Below, piece after piece: positions 47,060 through 59,210 of a stretch of 64,000 nt of DNA. Location: the NCBI GenBank assembly GCA_016748015.1, contig JAAOMT010000187.1:46448-110447 (forward strand). The letters are read 5' to 3'. The first letter of the stretch is position 1, and each line of letters starts with the position of its first letter. The position numbers and the translations under genes were made by a program. The stretch is from Geosiphon pyriformis. Taxonomy: Eukaryota; Glomeromycota; Glomeromycetes; Archaeosporales; Geosiphonaceae. The notes under the pieces were generated by a model. That model was not told the DNA's origin. It made no database searches and worked only from the letters and a program-made list of their open reading frames with translations.

Positions 47060-47698
47060 CTAACTAGTTTGTTGAAGTCTTTTGTGGATAGAATGTATAG
47101 TACTTGAGACAAAATAAAGCTTTATATCCAAGAGACCAAATCTTTGTATAAGAGTTTTGGCTCTTTTTGCAATGGTCAAAACTCTTGAGACATCTAAACG
47201 TATAATGCCCAAAATTTCCACTTGTATCTCTGAAGTTGTTTTCTTCATGAGCTTCATTTCTTCTATGATTTCACCAAGATGACCATAGAATTCTAGTTGT
47301 CTTTCATATGACAAGTTTTTGTCTATGGACAAGATTTCCTTAATCATTTTTTCAATTATCATGAAAAATATAAGTATTGCTGCTGTTATGCTTTCCAGCA
47401 AATACTTATCCATTTTGCTACCAATTCTTTTTTTTCTGGTAGTGGTTTTCTTTGGTCTAATAACAATATGTGTTCTACTGTTATCAGTTATGGTGGTTTG
47501 TTTTCCAATGATCAGAGTAGCATTTAGATAATTTTTGATCCAGTATTCATGGAAAGTGTAGAAAGTGTTTTGAATGTTTTGTTCTAGGAAATAATTGTTC
47601 ATGTCAATTGAAGATATCTCTGTTTTGGGAATGGTGCATTTATTTATATCTGTTTTTTGTTGATTATTTGGGTTGGTATTACCACAACAAGTAACCAA
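47060..47698 (-). CDS. Extra ORF between integrase and 3' LTR, one hydrophobic segment
   Basis: An open frame of 212 codons, unusually intact for this element. There is no integrase motif. The first half is polar. Near residue 110 is a hydrophobic run, ITAAILIFFMII, flanked by Lys/Glu, followed by a charged helix-prone part (GEIIEEMKLMKKTTSEIQVE) and a basic end. The position downstream of integrase is where some LTR elements carry envelope-like or accessory genes, but I see neither a signal peptide nor a cleavage motif, so I do not call it envelope. The same frame may continue upstream as the integrase tail across a stop near 47,699. Function unknown. Confidence 0.45.
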   Translation of the reverse strand: MVTCCGNTNPNNQQKTDINKCTIPKTEISSIDMNNYFLEQNIQNTFYTFHEYWIKNYLNATLIIGKQTTITDNSRTHIVIRPKKTTTRKKRIGSKMDKYLLESITAAILIFFMIIEKMIKEILSIDKNLSYERQLEFYGHLGEIIEEMKLMKKTTSEIQVEILGIIRLDVSRVLTIAKRAKTLIQRFGLLDIKLYFVSSTIHSIHKRLQQTS

Positions 47699-47699
47699 T

Positions 47700-48980
47700 C
47701 AGATCATTTGTGATATTTCTTAAGTCGTGTGTCATGAACAGAGCAATCATTGAAGGTTGTTCCATATTAATCTTGTAAGATATAAGAACCATTGTTCAAA
47801 ACTTTGTTGACTATAAAGGGTCTTTTCCACTGGCTAGAGAATTTATTACCATAGACATTGTCTCTGTCTGAACGGTATTCTAAAACTAAGTCACCAACAC
47901 TTAAGAAAAGTGTTTTATATGTTTTCTTTTTCTTAAGCTTCTCTTGGAATTGTTTTATCTTTTCAAAGGCAATTATCTGTGCTTCTACTAATGAGTCAAA
48001 AATGATACCAAGTTTTCTTTGCAAAATGTCTTTGTAATTTCCTATTGTTATTTCTTCAAAGGGTATTGTCTCAATGTTAGTTTCTATTGATAGAGTTGCT
48101 ATTCATCCATAGAGTAGATAAAAGGGTTCATAACTTGTTATGTCATGATTCACAGTTCTATAAGCAAACAAAGCTGAAGGCAGTACTTTGTCCCATAAGT
48201 TTGTTTCTTCACTGGTTTTGGCTAGGGTTTCACATAGTGTTCTATTAAAATGTTCCACTAAGCCATTTGTTTGGGGGTGATAAGGAGAGGAAAGTTTGTA
48301 ACATATTCCCATTTTTCTACAAAGTTCTTCAACAAGTGTACTGAGAAAAGTTCTTCCTCTGTCAGATAAAAGTTTTTTGGAGCAGCCATGGCGACAAATG
48401 ATATCTTCATAAATGAAATTGGCTATTGAGACTGCTATTTGGTCTGGAATGGCTCTTGCTTCTACCCACTTTATAAGATAGTCGGTAGCTGTAATAATGT
48501 ATCTGTTGCCATCAGGAATTATTGTTAAAGATCCAACAACATCTATACCAATTCTGTCAAAGGGTTGACCAACAAAAATTGGATGGATATCTTCTTTGTG
48601 ATTGGGTTTTCCTCTTCTTTGGCAGATATTACAGGTTTTGATGTATTCAGCAATGTCTTTTCCCAAGGTAAGCTAATAATAGTGAGCTAGAGTTTTTTGA
48701 ATTGTTTTTGTTTTTCCAAAGTGTCCAGCTAATGGATCAGTGTGCATATTGTAGATCACAATTTCTCTTTCTTCAAATCTGATGACTCTCTGAGGGCAGT
48801 CAGGATCTTTTCTATTTCTTTTATAAAGTTGGTTCTGGCAAATCAAATAGAAATTTGATTGTTTGCACAAATGTTTTCTTTGTTGTCGTGTGTATTTCAG
48901 TGGATATTGTTTTTTACCCAAAAATTCCATTAAGGCAGAGTAGTTGTCCAAGTCCATTATTGTGTTTGTCAAAAAAGAGG
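47700..48980 (-). pseudogene. Integrase of third family, nearly intact
   Basis: The N-terminal zinc region (48,972-48,610) has AGHFGKTKTIQKTLAHYY and TCNICQRRGK. The core frame (48,666-48,103) keeps the full triad: FDRIGIDVVGSL, LLSDRGRTFLSTL and TNGLVEHFNRTL. A C-terminal SH3-like part (48,024-47,767) has SVGDLVLEYRSD and QWKRPFIVNKVLNNGSYILQ. Single stops at about 48,670, 48,100 and 47,766 break it. It is the best kept integrase in the window. Confidence 0.8.
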
Positions 48981-49079
48981 AAATTACTAATAATTAAGTT
49001 GGTTTGGTTTGAGAGGATTGTTCTGTTACTAAATGGTAAGTCTGGAAAGAGTGTCAGTGTTTTGATGATTAGCTTCTTT

Positions 49080-49505
49080 GTGATGTTGAATATCATAGTC
49101 AAATTCATCCAAGTGGAGTATCCAGCGAGTTATCCATTTGTGTTCTAACCTCTTTTTGTTGTACAGCCAAACCAAAGCTTGGTGATCTGTTACTACCAAA
49201 AACTTCATGCCAAGAAGATACTTACTCCAGTAACTGGTAGACCATACTACTGCTAAGCATTCTTGTTCAGTGACTAAATAGTTCTGTTCTGCTGGGGAAA
49301 GAGTTCTACTGGGGAAAGAGTTCTACTGGCATAGGCTATGGCATGTTTTTTGCCATCTTCATCTTTTTGGGAGAGAACAGAACCAAGTCCAAAGCCAGAT
49401 GCATTAGTGTGGAGGATAAAGAGTCAATCTAGATCAGATTGTTTGAGGATGGGTTCTGTAATCAGTTTTTCCTTTAAAGTTTCAAAGGCTTTTTGTTGAT
49501 GTGTT
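49080..49505 (-). pseudogene. RNase H of third family, with 17-bp duplication
   Basis: HTNASGFGLGSVLSQ around 49,395-49,430 carries Asn where the first catalytic Asp is expected, as in the other elements. A perfect 17-base tandem duplication (49,292-49,308 and 49,309-49,325) shifts the frame within the conserved YASRTLSP region. Confidence 0.75.
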
Positions 49506-49507
49506 TC

Positions 49508-50320
49508 TCAATGGTAATTGACATTTTTCCTGAGTAGCTGATTGAAAAGAGAGGCGATTTTGGAGAAATCCTTAACAAATTTGCGATAATAAAAGGCCAA
49601 ACCAAGAAAAAAGCATAGTTCATGAATGTTCATTGGTTGTTTGATGTTTTGGACTTTTTTAACTTTGGCTGGGTCAGGAAAAATTTCATCTTTTGTGATA
49701 AGATGACCAAGGAACTGGGTGGATTGTTTTCCAAAGAAAGATTTGATTGGGTTGATTTTAAGGCCAGCATTTCTAAAGAGGTCAAAAACCTTTTGCAAAT
49801 GTTCCAGGTTTTTGAGTATACCATTATGTTGTCCAAATAGACTAGAACAAAATTTTCCTTGACTGATTCAAATATTTTATCCATTAAGCATTAAAAGGTG
49901 GGAGGGGCATTGGTGAGACTAAAAGGCATGATTGTGAATTCATAGGTGCCATACTTGGTGATAAAGGCAGTTTTCTTTCTGCTTTCTGGATTCATCTTTA
50001 CTTGTCAGAATCCAGCAGTTAAGTCAATGGTTGAGAAGAAAGCAGCATCTTTGAATTGGTCTAACATTGCATCAATCTTGGGAAGTGGGTACATGTCTCT
50101 TTCAGTAATGGCATTTAATTGGCAGTAGTCAACACAGAAGCATAGTGTTCCGTCTTTCTTAGATACCATTACAACTGGGAAAGCCTATTCACTCTTGGTT
50201 TTTTGTATGAATCCAAGTTCTTTCATCCAGTTTATCTCTTTCTTGATAAACTCATCATTGTGCCGATTGGATTAATAAGACTTCAAATGAATGGGTCAAG
50301 TTTCTCTGGTGGTGATGGTG
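49508..50320 (-). pseudogene. Reverse transcriptase of third family, broken
   Basis: The frame at 49,884-49,630 includes VKENFVLVYLDNIMVYSKT: the catalytic YLDD has become YLDN by one G-to-A change. The thumb part follows at 49,798-49,508 (SFFGKQSTQFLGHLITKDEI). The palm N-terminal part, with AFFSTIDLTAGF-like sequence, is read from about 50,040-49,950 across stops. Confidence 0.78.
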
Positions 50321-50528
50321 TGTTGTATCACATGAGTACGTCCAGGGGTATCACTTTTTTGGAGATAACTAGGCTATTTCTAGCCAGCAAATTTTCAATG
50401 TCTATTTTTCTTTCTTCTGGGAAGAGTTTTTTTTGTTCTACAGCCAGTAATTGGATCTCAGGTGGTTTATTCTCAAAGGACTTCTGTACTTTTTTCAATT
50501 CTTCTCTGGGTATCAAACTGATTGGTTC

Positions 50529-51419
50529 TCAATCTCTGTAATAGATCAGGCATGATTTGCATTCATTGCTTGGAGAATACAAGGGTTTGTTGCACCAATA
50601 CTGGGCACAAGAACCATGCCACCAAAAACTGTATTTGGCTTTCTTGTCAGGTTTTCTTTCAAAGATTCTTCTAAGAATATTATAATAAGGCCAGCAGATC
50701 AGCTTGCCATTTACAATGATTCTTTTTTTGTCTGTTTTAACATTATCCAGTGGTTTGCCATTGCTGGTGAAGGTGGTATAGGTGAGTTCAGCAGTTTCTT
50801 CTTGCTCTTCTTGTTCTTCTTCTTCATCGCTCTCTTCATCATCTGATTCATCTGATTGTTTTTCTTCTTGGTTTTGTCTGGGTACTGGAAAAGTTGTCCA
50901 ATGGTGACACTTAACCACAATGGGTTTCTCACCACATCTGATGGTTAATTCACAAAGTTCATAATCAAGCAAAGCTTTTGTTTTCTTGAGCCATTTATTG
51001 CCAACAATAATGGTGTATTTCTTAGCTTCAGAAACTTCCATGTCAGTTTCAATGCTGATTCCATTGATGTGAACAGGAACAGCTTTGGCAATACCCAGTC
51101 CTTTCTTTTTGTCATTATGTACGTTGGTTATTGGTCTGGTGGAAAGTTCATCAATCTTTCTATTAATTGCTTCCAAGAAGTGTTTGGCAATAACACTAAC
51201 AGATGATCCACTGTTCAGAATTAAGTCAATGAAGTATCTAGCCACTTGGGCTTTACAAATCAGAGGGGTGACATTGCTGTTGTTAGCAAGTCCAGCTTGG
51301 CGAGGGCGTTTGTTGGTTTTTGGTGTCTTTTTTTTTGGGATCAAGGATTTGCGAAGATCTTTTTTGAACTGTGAGTGGATCATTAACTGGCCAAAGATAA
51401 TATGTGCTGGGGTTTTCAT
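50529..51419 (-). pseudogene. Protease region of third family, active Asp changed
   Basis: An open frame of 296 codons. ARYFIDLILNSGSSVSVIAK near residue 62 is the active-site loop, with Asn in place of the catalytic Asp (DSG to NSG), so it is inactive as written. IIVGNKWLKKTKALLDYELC is the usual downstream strand. An acidic stretch (DESDDEESDEEEEQEEQEE) follows, then a C-terminal part with paired cysteines, CAQYWCNKP and NECKSCL, possibly a small zinc site. The acidic run is a linker. The frame joins the RT region across a stop at about 50,528. Confidence 0.7.
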
Positions 51420-51709
51420 GAGATCTTTGACAACGGAATAGGGTCCAGATTTTTGTACAATTTCTGGGGGTTCTAACTTTGGAGGATTTTTAAAGACTTT
51501 AGTCTTTGGTGGTTCATTGTTATTAGCAGCAGAAGTTAAGGCTTTGTTGGGGTCTAGAACGAAATCAACCTTGGCTTTCTTCTTCTTTCTGGTTGGTTCT
51601 GAGGTGTTAATTGCTAGTTTATTTATGTCATGGTTATCATTAGTTAAGTTAAAAGCGTAAAAGAGGTTTTCTTTTGGTTGGCTTGCACTCTCACCCTTTG
51701 GAGGTGCAC

Positions 51710-53270
51710 CTACCAGTTTAAAGGCTGATAAACAGTGGCTTCAACTAAGAGATCTTTTCCAAAGAAATTGATGTTGGCATAATTGGGTCTTTGATTGGGG
51801 ACATTGTTGTTGTTGTTGGGTCTGTTGTTTTGGTTGTCATTGTTTTTGGGAGCTAGAGGAAACAGTGGAAGATTGTTACAATCTCTTAAATAATGTCCAG
51901 TTAATCCACAACAATAGCACACAGGTGGGCCATAATTTTGCTGTCTTTGATAGGGAGGTTGCTGGGGCTGGTTAAAACAAAGTTTGTATTTAGGTCTTGG
52001 TGGTTGCTGGTTATCTCTGACTGCTTGTGTTAAAGGTTCTAATAACCGGACAAGATTGGTTGTAAGTCTATCAATTAATTGTTTATTTGGATTTTGAGTT
52101 TGGGCAGCAAAAGAAGCAGCAGCCATTTGAGGGGCAGGAGCCATAACAGAAGCAGAAGCAAAAACTAGAAGTGTAGATCCCAAATGTATTCTTTAGTTGT
52201 CTTCAATTTGTTGGGCAAGTTCAATGGCCATGTCCATTGTAGAGTTGTCTTTTAGGGCCAAGAGAGGCCAAAGAGCATAAGATAAATCAGTTCTCAATTC
52301 TTTTGTGAAGGAATGAATCTTTTGTTCTTCTGTCTAATTTCTCCCAGAGTCTACACATTTGATTAGCTTTCTAATAGCTTTGACATATTCAGTTACTACT
52401 TTTCCAGGGCCTTGGGTTTTTTTTTCCAATTTCATGCGCCATTTGGATATTAATATTGGGGTTCTGAACTTGGCCTTAAATTGGGTAGTGAAAGAGGTAT
52501 TTTCTTCTCCAGCATTGATTGATGTCCATCTGATTATTCTGTGTTGAGCATTGGCATTTGTTTCTTGTGAAAACCAGATAGCAGGAGAGCCTTGGAGGTA
52601 GCCACCAACAATTTAGAACTTGTATTTTTCATCATACTGGTTGGCTGTGGCAGCTCTTTCAAAATCATCCAACCATTCAATTGGATCTTGTGCATTACTT
52701 CTAAATAGTGGTAGTGGGGTATTGTTTCTTCTTCCTAGAGCAGTTTGTATACCTTGAAGGGTGGCCAGAATGTTTGCTTGCATGGGATCATTAGCCATTG
52801 GTTCAGGAGTAACTGTTTGTGTAGACGAGTCTGATTTGCTTGATAAAAGATCAAAAACAGAGGCAGTTTGATAGCTTTCTTCTTCTGTTTCAAAGGGAGT
52901 CTTAGTTGCTTGATGGACAGCAATCCAAATGTGGATTTGATGATTCAGATATTCGAAATCAGGGGGCTGTTGTTCAAAAGTTGCAGAATATAAGAGCTGA
53001 TTGATACTGTTGTTTCTTTTTTCAAAGTTGTTTTCAAAATAAGCTTGGTCAAAGTAATAGGTTGTATAAGCTGTATAGGTTTCAGCTAAATGCTCATTTA
53101 GGAACCAGTTCCAAAAGTCTTGGAATTGTTTACTGGATTGTTTTTTAAGGGGGAAGCAGATCAAGTAGGAGGGCAGAGAATTAAGTTCAATGAAATCTAG
53201 GTCGTTTCTGTTGTGTGCTGCAAAGTGTTCTTCTGATTGCTGTGGCAGATATGAGTAATCACCTATACAA
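51710..53270 (-). pseudogene. Gag of third family, broken
   Basis: The N-terminal frame (53,164-52,613, open further upstream to about 53,270) has a capsid-type domain with DPIEWLDDFERAATANQYDE. The middle part, with GYLQGSPAIWF, is read across a TAG at 52,613. The C-terminal frame (52,183-51,710) is Gln/Pro-rich with zinc knuckle CYCCGLTGHYLRDC near 51,895-51,936, then an Asn-rich tail. It is unrelated in its N-terminus to the gag of the dUTPase family. Confidence 0.75.
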
Positions 53271-53294
53271 TGAAAGAATAAGTGAATTTTGACA

Positions 53295-53312
53295 ACCTCA
53301 CAGGGAGCACCA
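53295..53312 (-). other. Primer-binding site of third family
   Basis: The complement reads TGGTGCTCCCTGTGAGGT, identical over 18 bases to the copy 1 site at 19,025-19,042. It lies six bases from the LTR edge. Confidence 0.75.
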
Positions 53313-53318
53313 CTTTTA

Positions 53319-54044
53319 TGTTATGAGTTGGAGTAACAAGTTAACGGATAACAAGGGAGAACAGGATTGTAGAGTGATGGAAAATATTAAAGGGGATTCA
53401 ACTTCAATGAGTGAATTGAATGAGTATGAATTCAATGTGTGAGATCAATCTCATAAAATATCTCAGTCACTATTCTTTTCAAAGGTAACTGGGGAATCTG
53501 AAGGTAGAGGGATAGTCTGTACTATCAACAATTGATCACCACTAGTATAATTCTATGCTTCATATCGGCGCTCTTAGAATTCAATATCAGATATCAACTT
53601 GTGCTTTTCAGTCACATTTATTCAAATAATCTTCAAATCCTACAATTATATATGTCAGGAAAAGGCCAACAAGTAATCTTTTATCTTAAGATGTTTGGAT
53701 ACTTAAAAGTAGGGAAAAAGAAATTAGCAATAAGAGAGTGATTGAGATGAAAGTTGTTATTTTTATTTATTTGATTCTTGTTTGAAAGATGATTTTCTAC
53801 AGTTAAAAGACTCATCGCTTATATAGCTAATGAAAGTGGTCAACAATTAGGTCAATGATCAGATCAATAATTAGATTAACAATCAAGTCATTGATCAGAT
53901 CAATGATCAGGTCAATGATCAAGTCAATGGTCAGATCATTGATCAGGTCAATGATCACTATCTAAAAATAGAGTGGCTAATTATATGACATCAGTAGCTA
54001 ATACATGTGATAACTAATAAAAATTATGGGTTTCAACCATAACA
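53319..54044 (-). repeat. 5' LTR of third family
   Basis: TGTTATGAG to CCATAACA, about 48 bases longer than the partner LTR, mainly because its GATCAATGATC array (53,838-53,957) has more units. Confidence 0.88.
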
Positions 54045-54048
54045 GTAT

Positions 54049-54552
54049 TAATACAAATTACTTCAATAATAATCACATTAAAAAACAACAAAATTATAAT
54101 TAATTCACTTAAAATTTCTCAATTTCTCATTAATATTTCAAATTTAATTAGCTATTAATATTTTAAAATTAATTAACTACCAATTTTAATAATTTGTTAG
54201 TTAAACAAAAGACAATTTTTTTAATAAAATTCTTTTTTATATATATATTAGAATAGCTTACAAATAAAATTTTTATAAAAAAGTTAATTTTTATAACAAA
54301 GTAATTACATATTTTAGTAAGCTTCCAAATAAGTATTTTCTGAAAAAAAATTAACTTTTACTACAAAATAATTATATAAAATAATTGGCATAAAATTGGT
54401 TATTTTACTTATAAGTTCAGCAGTTCAAATTATAAGAAATAATTTAAAAATAAATTCAGTTATTAAAGATTCAATAGCTTTTAATAATTAGGAATTATTA
54501 GCAAAACAACATTAATAATATTCAAAAAAAGAAACCAAAAACCTTTGATAAC
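54049..54552 (+). repeat. Decayed second-family LTR, right part
   Basis: This continues 45,823-46,297 across the third-family insertion. Read as reverse complement it matches 11,394-11,880 and 63,344-63,760, ending CCTTTGATAACA at 54,552. Confidence 0.6.
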
Positions 54553-57500
54553 AATATAAAAAATTTGGTCATGTTTTTTAATATGTTTATTAAAAATTTT
54601 TAGCTTTTACAACTAGACCAAGTTTTTACTTTTTTGATTTAAATAAATTCAGATTTACTAAGATTTATATCAAAAAAACAGTTCTAATAGCTTATTTTGT
54701 TTTTTTTAATAGATTTTTTTAAGCTCAAATTATTGATTAAAGTGCTTTTAATCAGTTTTTTGAATTTATTTTTAAGATATTGTTATTTTTGGTTTTTTGG
54801 TTATTTTTTTTTTATCTTAATTTGTTTTATTTTTGGCTGCTTAATTAAGTATTTTTAAATGCTTATTGAAATTTTTAATTAATTAGATTTTTATGATTGT
54901 TGTTAAGTTGAATTTGTTTATAATACAACTATTTTTAAATATTTAATCTTTAGTTTTGTAAATAATAATGTTTATAAATATTGGAATTAATATTATAATA
55001 TTCGAATTTTTTTTTATTGTGAGTGTTTTAGATAATTTTTTCTTTTTAAATATAAATAATAATAAATTTTTACAATTAAAATTGATAATTTTTAAATAAA
55101 AATATTAATATTAAAAGATTTTATTAATATAATTTTGGTCTATTTAAACTTATTGGTTTTTGGTGCCGATTTTTTTGTTTTTTTAATAATTAGTTTGGTT
55201 TAAAAAATTGCTATATTAATATTAAAAATATAAACAATTTTGTAAAATAGAAAGATATAATTAAGTAATATAAAAGTAAAAACAATTTAATTTCTATTAT
55301 TATAAAAATAAAATTGAGAAACATGATCTATTTTTGAATTTAAAATAAGTTTAAAGTCATTTAAATTTATATTTTTGGTTTAAAATTTACTTATTTAAGT
55401 TTTGGTATTATTATTATTATTATAAATAATTACTTAATTAAACATGTGTATAAGATTACTAAAGTTAATAGACTTTTGTTAATTAAATTATTTTTTAAAA
55501 ACAAACTTTTAGTTATTATTTTAAAACTATATACTATTGCTACTGTAGTTATATATTTTACTTAAGTTGAAAATATTAATATATTAATTATTAAAGCTGT
55601 TAATAAATTTTTTTTGTAATTTTAAATAGCAATTTTAATAAAAATAAATCTAAAAAATGTGCTAGTTTCAAAAAATATTTGAATTTAAATTTGGTTAATT
55701 TTTTAATAAAAAGTATAGCAAAAATTCTTAAATAAAAAAACTTTAAAGTATTAAAAAAGTTATTAATTATATGTTTATCTTTGTAAATCTTATTAACATA
55801 ATAATTAATAAAAATATTCTAAATATTAAAGAATTTTTTAATATTAATTACAATATTGTTTACATTTTTATTGATTTAGATGGTCTTTTAGATATGAAAT
55901 TAAATTTTTTTTTGCAAACAGACTAATAAAAACTATTGAAAATTTAACTTTAAAAATATTAATAAGTCAAAGTAAAACTAGTTTAAGGCTTTTTTATTTA
56001 TTATTACTATTATGTATGCTAATAAATTTATTATTGTAATATAAAATATTATTTAAAAGATAATTTGTTTTTTGACTAATAATGTGTTTTTTAAAACTTG
56101 ATACAAAAATTATAATAGTAATTTTTATTTCAATTTTACAAATTAAAAATTTTGGTTTTAAAAATTATTAAGACTTTATATTTGAAATTGAATGCTGCTC
56201 TTGATTTTTTTTAAGTTTTTAATTCTTTTTTAATGTAAATAATGTCTTTTATATTGTAAAACTTTTTAAATTAAACACTAATTTTGATATTGTCAAGTTT
56301 ATTTTATCTAAAATAAAAAAGTTTTATTGTATTTTTAAATTAGTTAAGTCTTAACAAACTAAAAAAACACAAATTAGAGCTGTTATTACAAAGAAAATAA
56401 AAAATTTTAAAGTTAATAAAAATTATATTATTAGAAATATCTTAAAGTATTTTTTTATAAGATAGTTTTAGATTATTTGGTTATTGGAAACAAACTGGTT
56501 CTAAAATCTAATAAAGTTAAAATTAAAGTAAATAAGATTATAGAAAAATAAATAAGAAAAAAAAATTTCTGAACTTTGTTTTAGATATATAATATTATTA
56601 ATATTTGCTATTTAATTATGTTAATAATAAAATATTTTTAAAGTTATAAATATTATTTATTTTAATATAATAATAAGTATAATTAAGAATTTATCTAATA
56701 AAAAAGCTATAAACTTGTTTAGAATTTTAAATTAGTTTTAAAAATATTTTTAACTATTCTAAATTTTTATTTAATATAAAAATTAGTTTTATAATTTTAA
56801 AAAAAACATAAATTTTGATTATTTTTAAATTTTATAATAAGAAAGAGTTTTTATCAACATAAAATTCATAGTTTTAATTAAGACTGTCTAGAAAAATTTT
56901 TTAAAAAATTTTTTTAATAAGATTTTTTTAGCTTATAGTACTTTTAATGTTTTTTGCAAAGACAATTTTTTTATTTTTAAAGAGACCATAATATAATCTC
57001 TTATTTTTGCTATTAATTTTGTTATAAAAAATGCTTTGAAAAAAAAATATGAACTCTAATTGGTTTTATAAAACATATATAAAGTATATAACTTAATTAA
57101 TTAGTTATATTTAAAGAATAATTTAATTTGGATTAAGATATACACAAAATTTATTAATAATATTTATATTAAGAAAAAAAAAATTTTTATTTTTTTGGCA
57201 TATTTTTTATGATTTTTTTTATGTAAAATTAAAAATTAGAGTAGTTTATATAACTATTAAATTGATATTAAATTGTTGTCAAAACAGAACATATTAAAAA
57301 TCAAGTTAATTTAATATTTTTTTTTGCTGATAGAGTATTTATAAATAATACAATCTAAATAAAAAACAGTTAAACTATTATTTAATATATTTTAAATATT
57401 ACTAGTAAGTTTTTTTAAATTAACAATATTTTAATTAACAATAAAAAAAGTAACTATTTTTATTAATTACAAACTAGATTTTTCTTTTGTCAATTAATAA

Positions 57501-59210
57501 TTTACCAATTTTAGTTATAAAAAAAAAACTTATAAATATTTAGACATTCTTTATTAATAAATAATTTGTTAAAGTCTATCTATTAAAACATATTCAAATA
57601 TTAAATTTTTTGCTAATTTTGTTTTAAAAAAAGCTATATCAAACAAACAATTTTTTTATTTAGTTTTAATTATATTGCAATCTATAATTAATTACAGAAT
57701 ACAATTTAGTTTATTTCTAAAAACACATACAGTAAATAGAATATATCTTTTAAATACTAATAGTATACTTAATAAACTGTTTAAACATTAATTTTTGAAT
57801 TACAGATTATAAGCTAGTTTTTTTGTTATTTATTATAATTTTTTATTAAGTTAAAAATTAATTTTGTAAACAATTTTTTAGCTAATTTAATAAAAATTTT
57901 TCAAACCTTTAAATTTTTTTTAATAAATAATTTGTTTTTTGTATTTTAGTTTTTTGATAGTATTTTAATATTATTAATACTAAATAAATATGACATTTTT
58001 AATATGTGTTACTTTTTTAAAAAGTTTAATATAATTATTAATTTTTTACTAAAAAAGATTTTATTATTAAAAAAAACTTAATCTTAAAAATTTTGTTTTT
58101 GATTAGTTTAAAAAAACAATTAAAATTTTGAATAGAAATTTTTTTTTCTTGGTGTTTAACTGGCTGATACAAATTTTGGTCTTATTAATTTACATAAATT
58201 AAATGTATTTAAAACAGTATAGAAAAACTTCTTAATAATTAATCTTGGAATTATAAATATTTATATAAATAGTTCTTTAAAAAATTTGAGTATATTAGTT
58301 ATGAGAAATAAAACAGCTGTATTTTTGCTAATTTGAATTTAAATATTAATATTAAAATATATAAATTTGTTTTTTATATTGGCTAAATTGTAGATTATTA
58401 TATTGACTTTGAAATACATTTTTGTTTGTAATTTTATTATAGTATATTTAGATAATTAAGTTGTTTTAAATATATGCTTATCTAAACAGAAATTAGTGCT
58501 ATTTAACTTTTACAATTTTTGCTGACTGAAAAAATATTACATAAAAATTGTTATTTAAAATAAAAATATTTAGGTTATTTAGTCTAAAATAAAAGACTAT
58601 TTAAATATTTTAGATAATATAAAAGTTAATATATTAGCTAATATTATCTTTATTTTAAGTTTAATATTTTTTGTCTAAATAAAGAAAATTTTTTTACAAA
58701 TTAATAACATAATAATTTCAGAAAATGCTTATTATTTTGTTCACAAAATTTTTGGTAATATTAATTATATTTGTTAAAAAATGGAATCTGAAATTAAAAC
58801 TAATGTTTTTGATAATAATTTGCTTAAAAATATTGATTAATTCGAACTTTTTTAGTCTAATATCTTAATTTATATATGACTTTTGGTTTTATAAATTTGT
58901 TTATAACTAATCTGCACTCTTATTTTATAAAAATTTTATATTAATATTTATCTGTTATAGTTTGTAAGCATTTATATGATAAAAAATATTTTAATATTTT
59001 ATGTTTTTATTATAATAAGATAGAATTATCTAACTATTTTTATATATATATATAGCAAATTTTAATATTTGTTTGTAAATATTAAATTTGCTCTCTGTAT
59101 TATAGTATTTTATATTAAAGTTGATTTAATTATTATGTGTTTTACAAATACTGTTTTTTTGTATTTTTAATTATATATTATATATTATATTAAGCAAAAA
59201 ATATGTTTTT
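54553..59210 (+). mobile_element. Decayed LINE copy (ORF1 end to RNase H end)
   Basis: An AT-only remnant colinear with the split LINE. 54,890-55,000 parallels 28,510-28,600, 55,540-55,800 parallels 28,900-28,944 joined to 39,850-40,080, 57,330-57,380 parallels the FVDD region at 41,745-41,785, and 59,020-59,100 parallels 43,590-43,667 joined to 44,644 on. No frames survive. Its start is not resolved: 54,553-54,890 gave no firm alignment. Confidence 0.65.

Larger units (their letters stand above)
46298..54044 (-). mobile_element. Complete Ty3-like LTR retrotransposon, third family
   Basis: A 7.75-kb element with LTRs at 46,298-46,975 and 53,319-54,044, flanked by GTAT on both sides (46,294-46,297 and 54,045-54,048). 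Reading leftward it has primer-binding site, gag, protease, RT/RNase H, integrase and an extra ORF. It has no dUTPase between protease and RT and is more GC-rich than its surroundings. It is inserted in a decayed LTR, which proves that it is younger than that LTR. Confidence 0.88.

Noticed and set aside
47060-47698. Envelope glycoprotein
   Set aside because: Only one hydrophobic segment, with no signal peptide, cysteine pattern or cleavage site; kept as an ORF of unknown function.
50711-50935. 74-codon Lys-rich minus-strand frame
   Set aside because: Alternative frame over the acidic linker of the protease region (repeated GAA/GAG codons).
45823-54552. Partner 5' LTR of the decayed element at 11,394-15,553
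   Set aside because: The LTR is in the opposite orientation to the one at 11,394, so it cannot belong to the same element copy.
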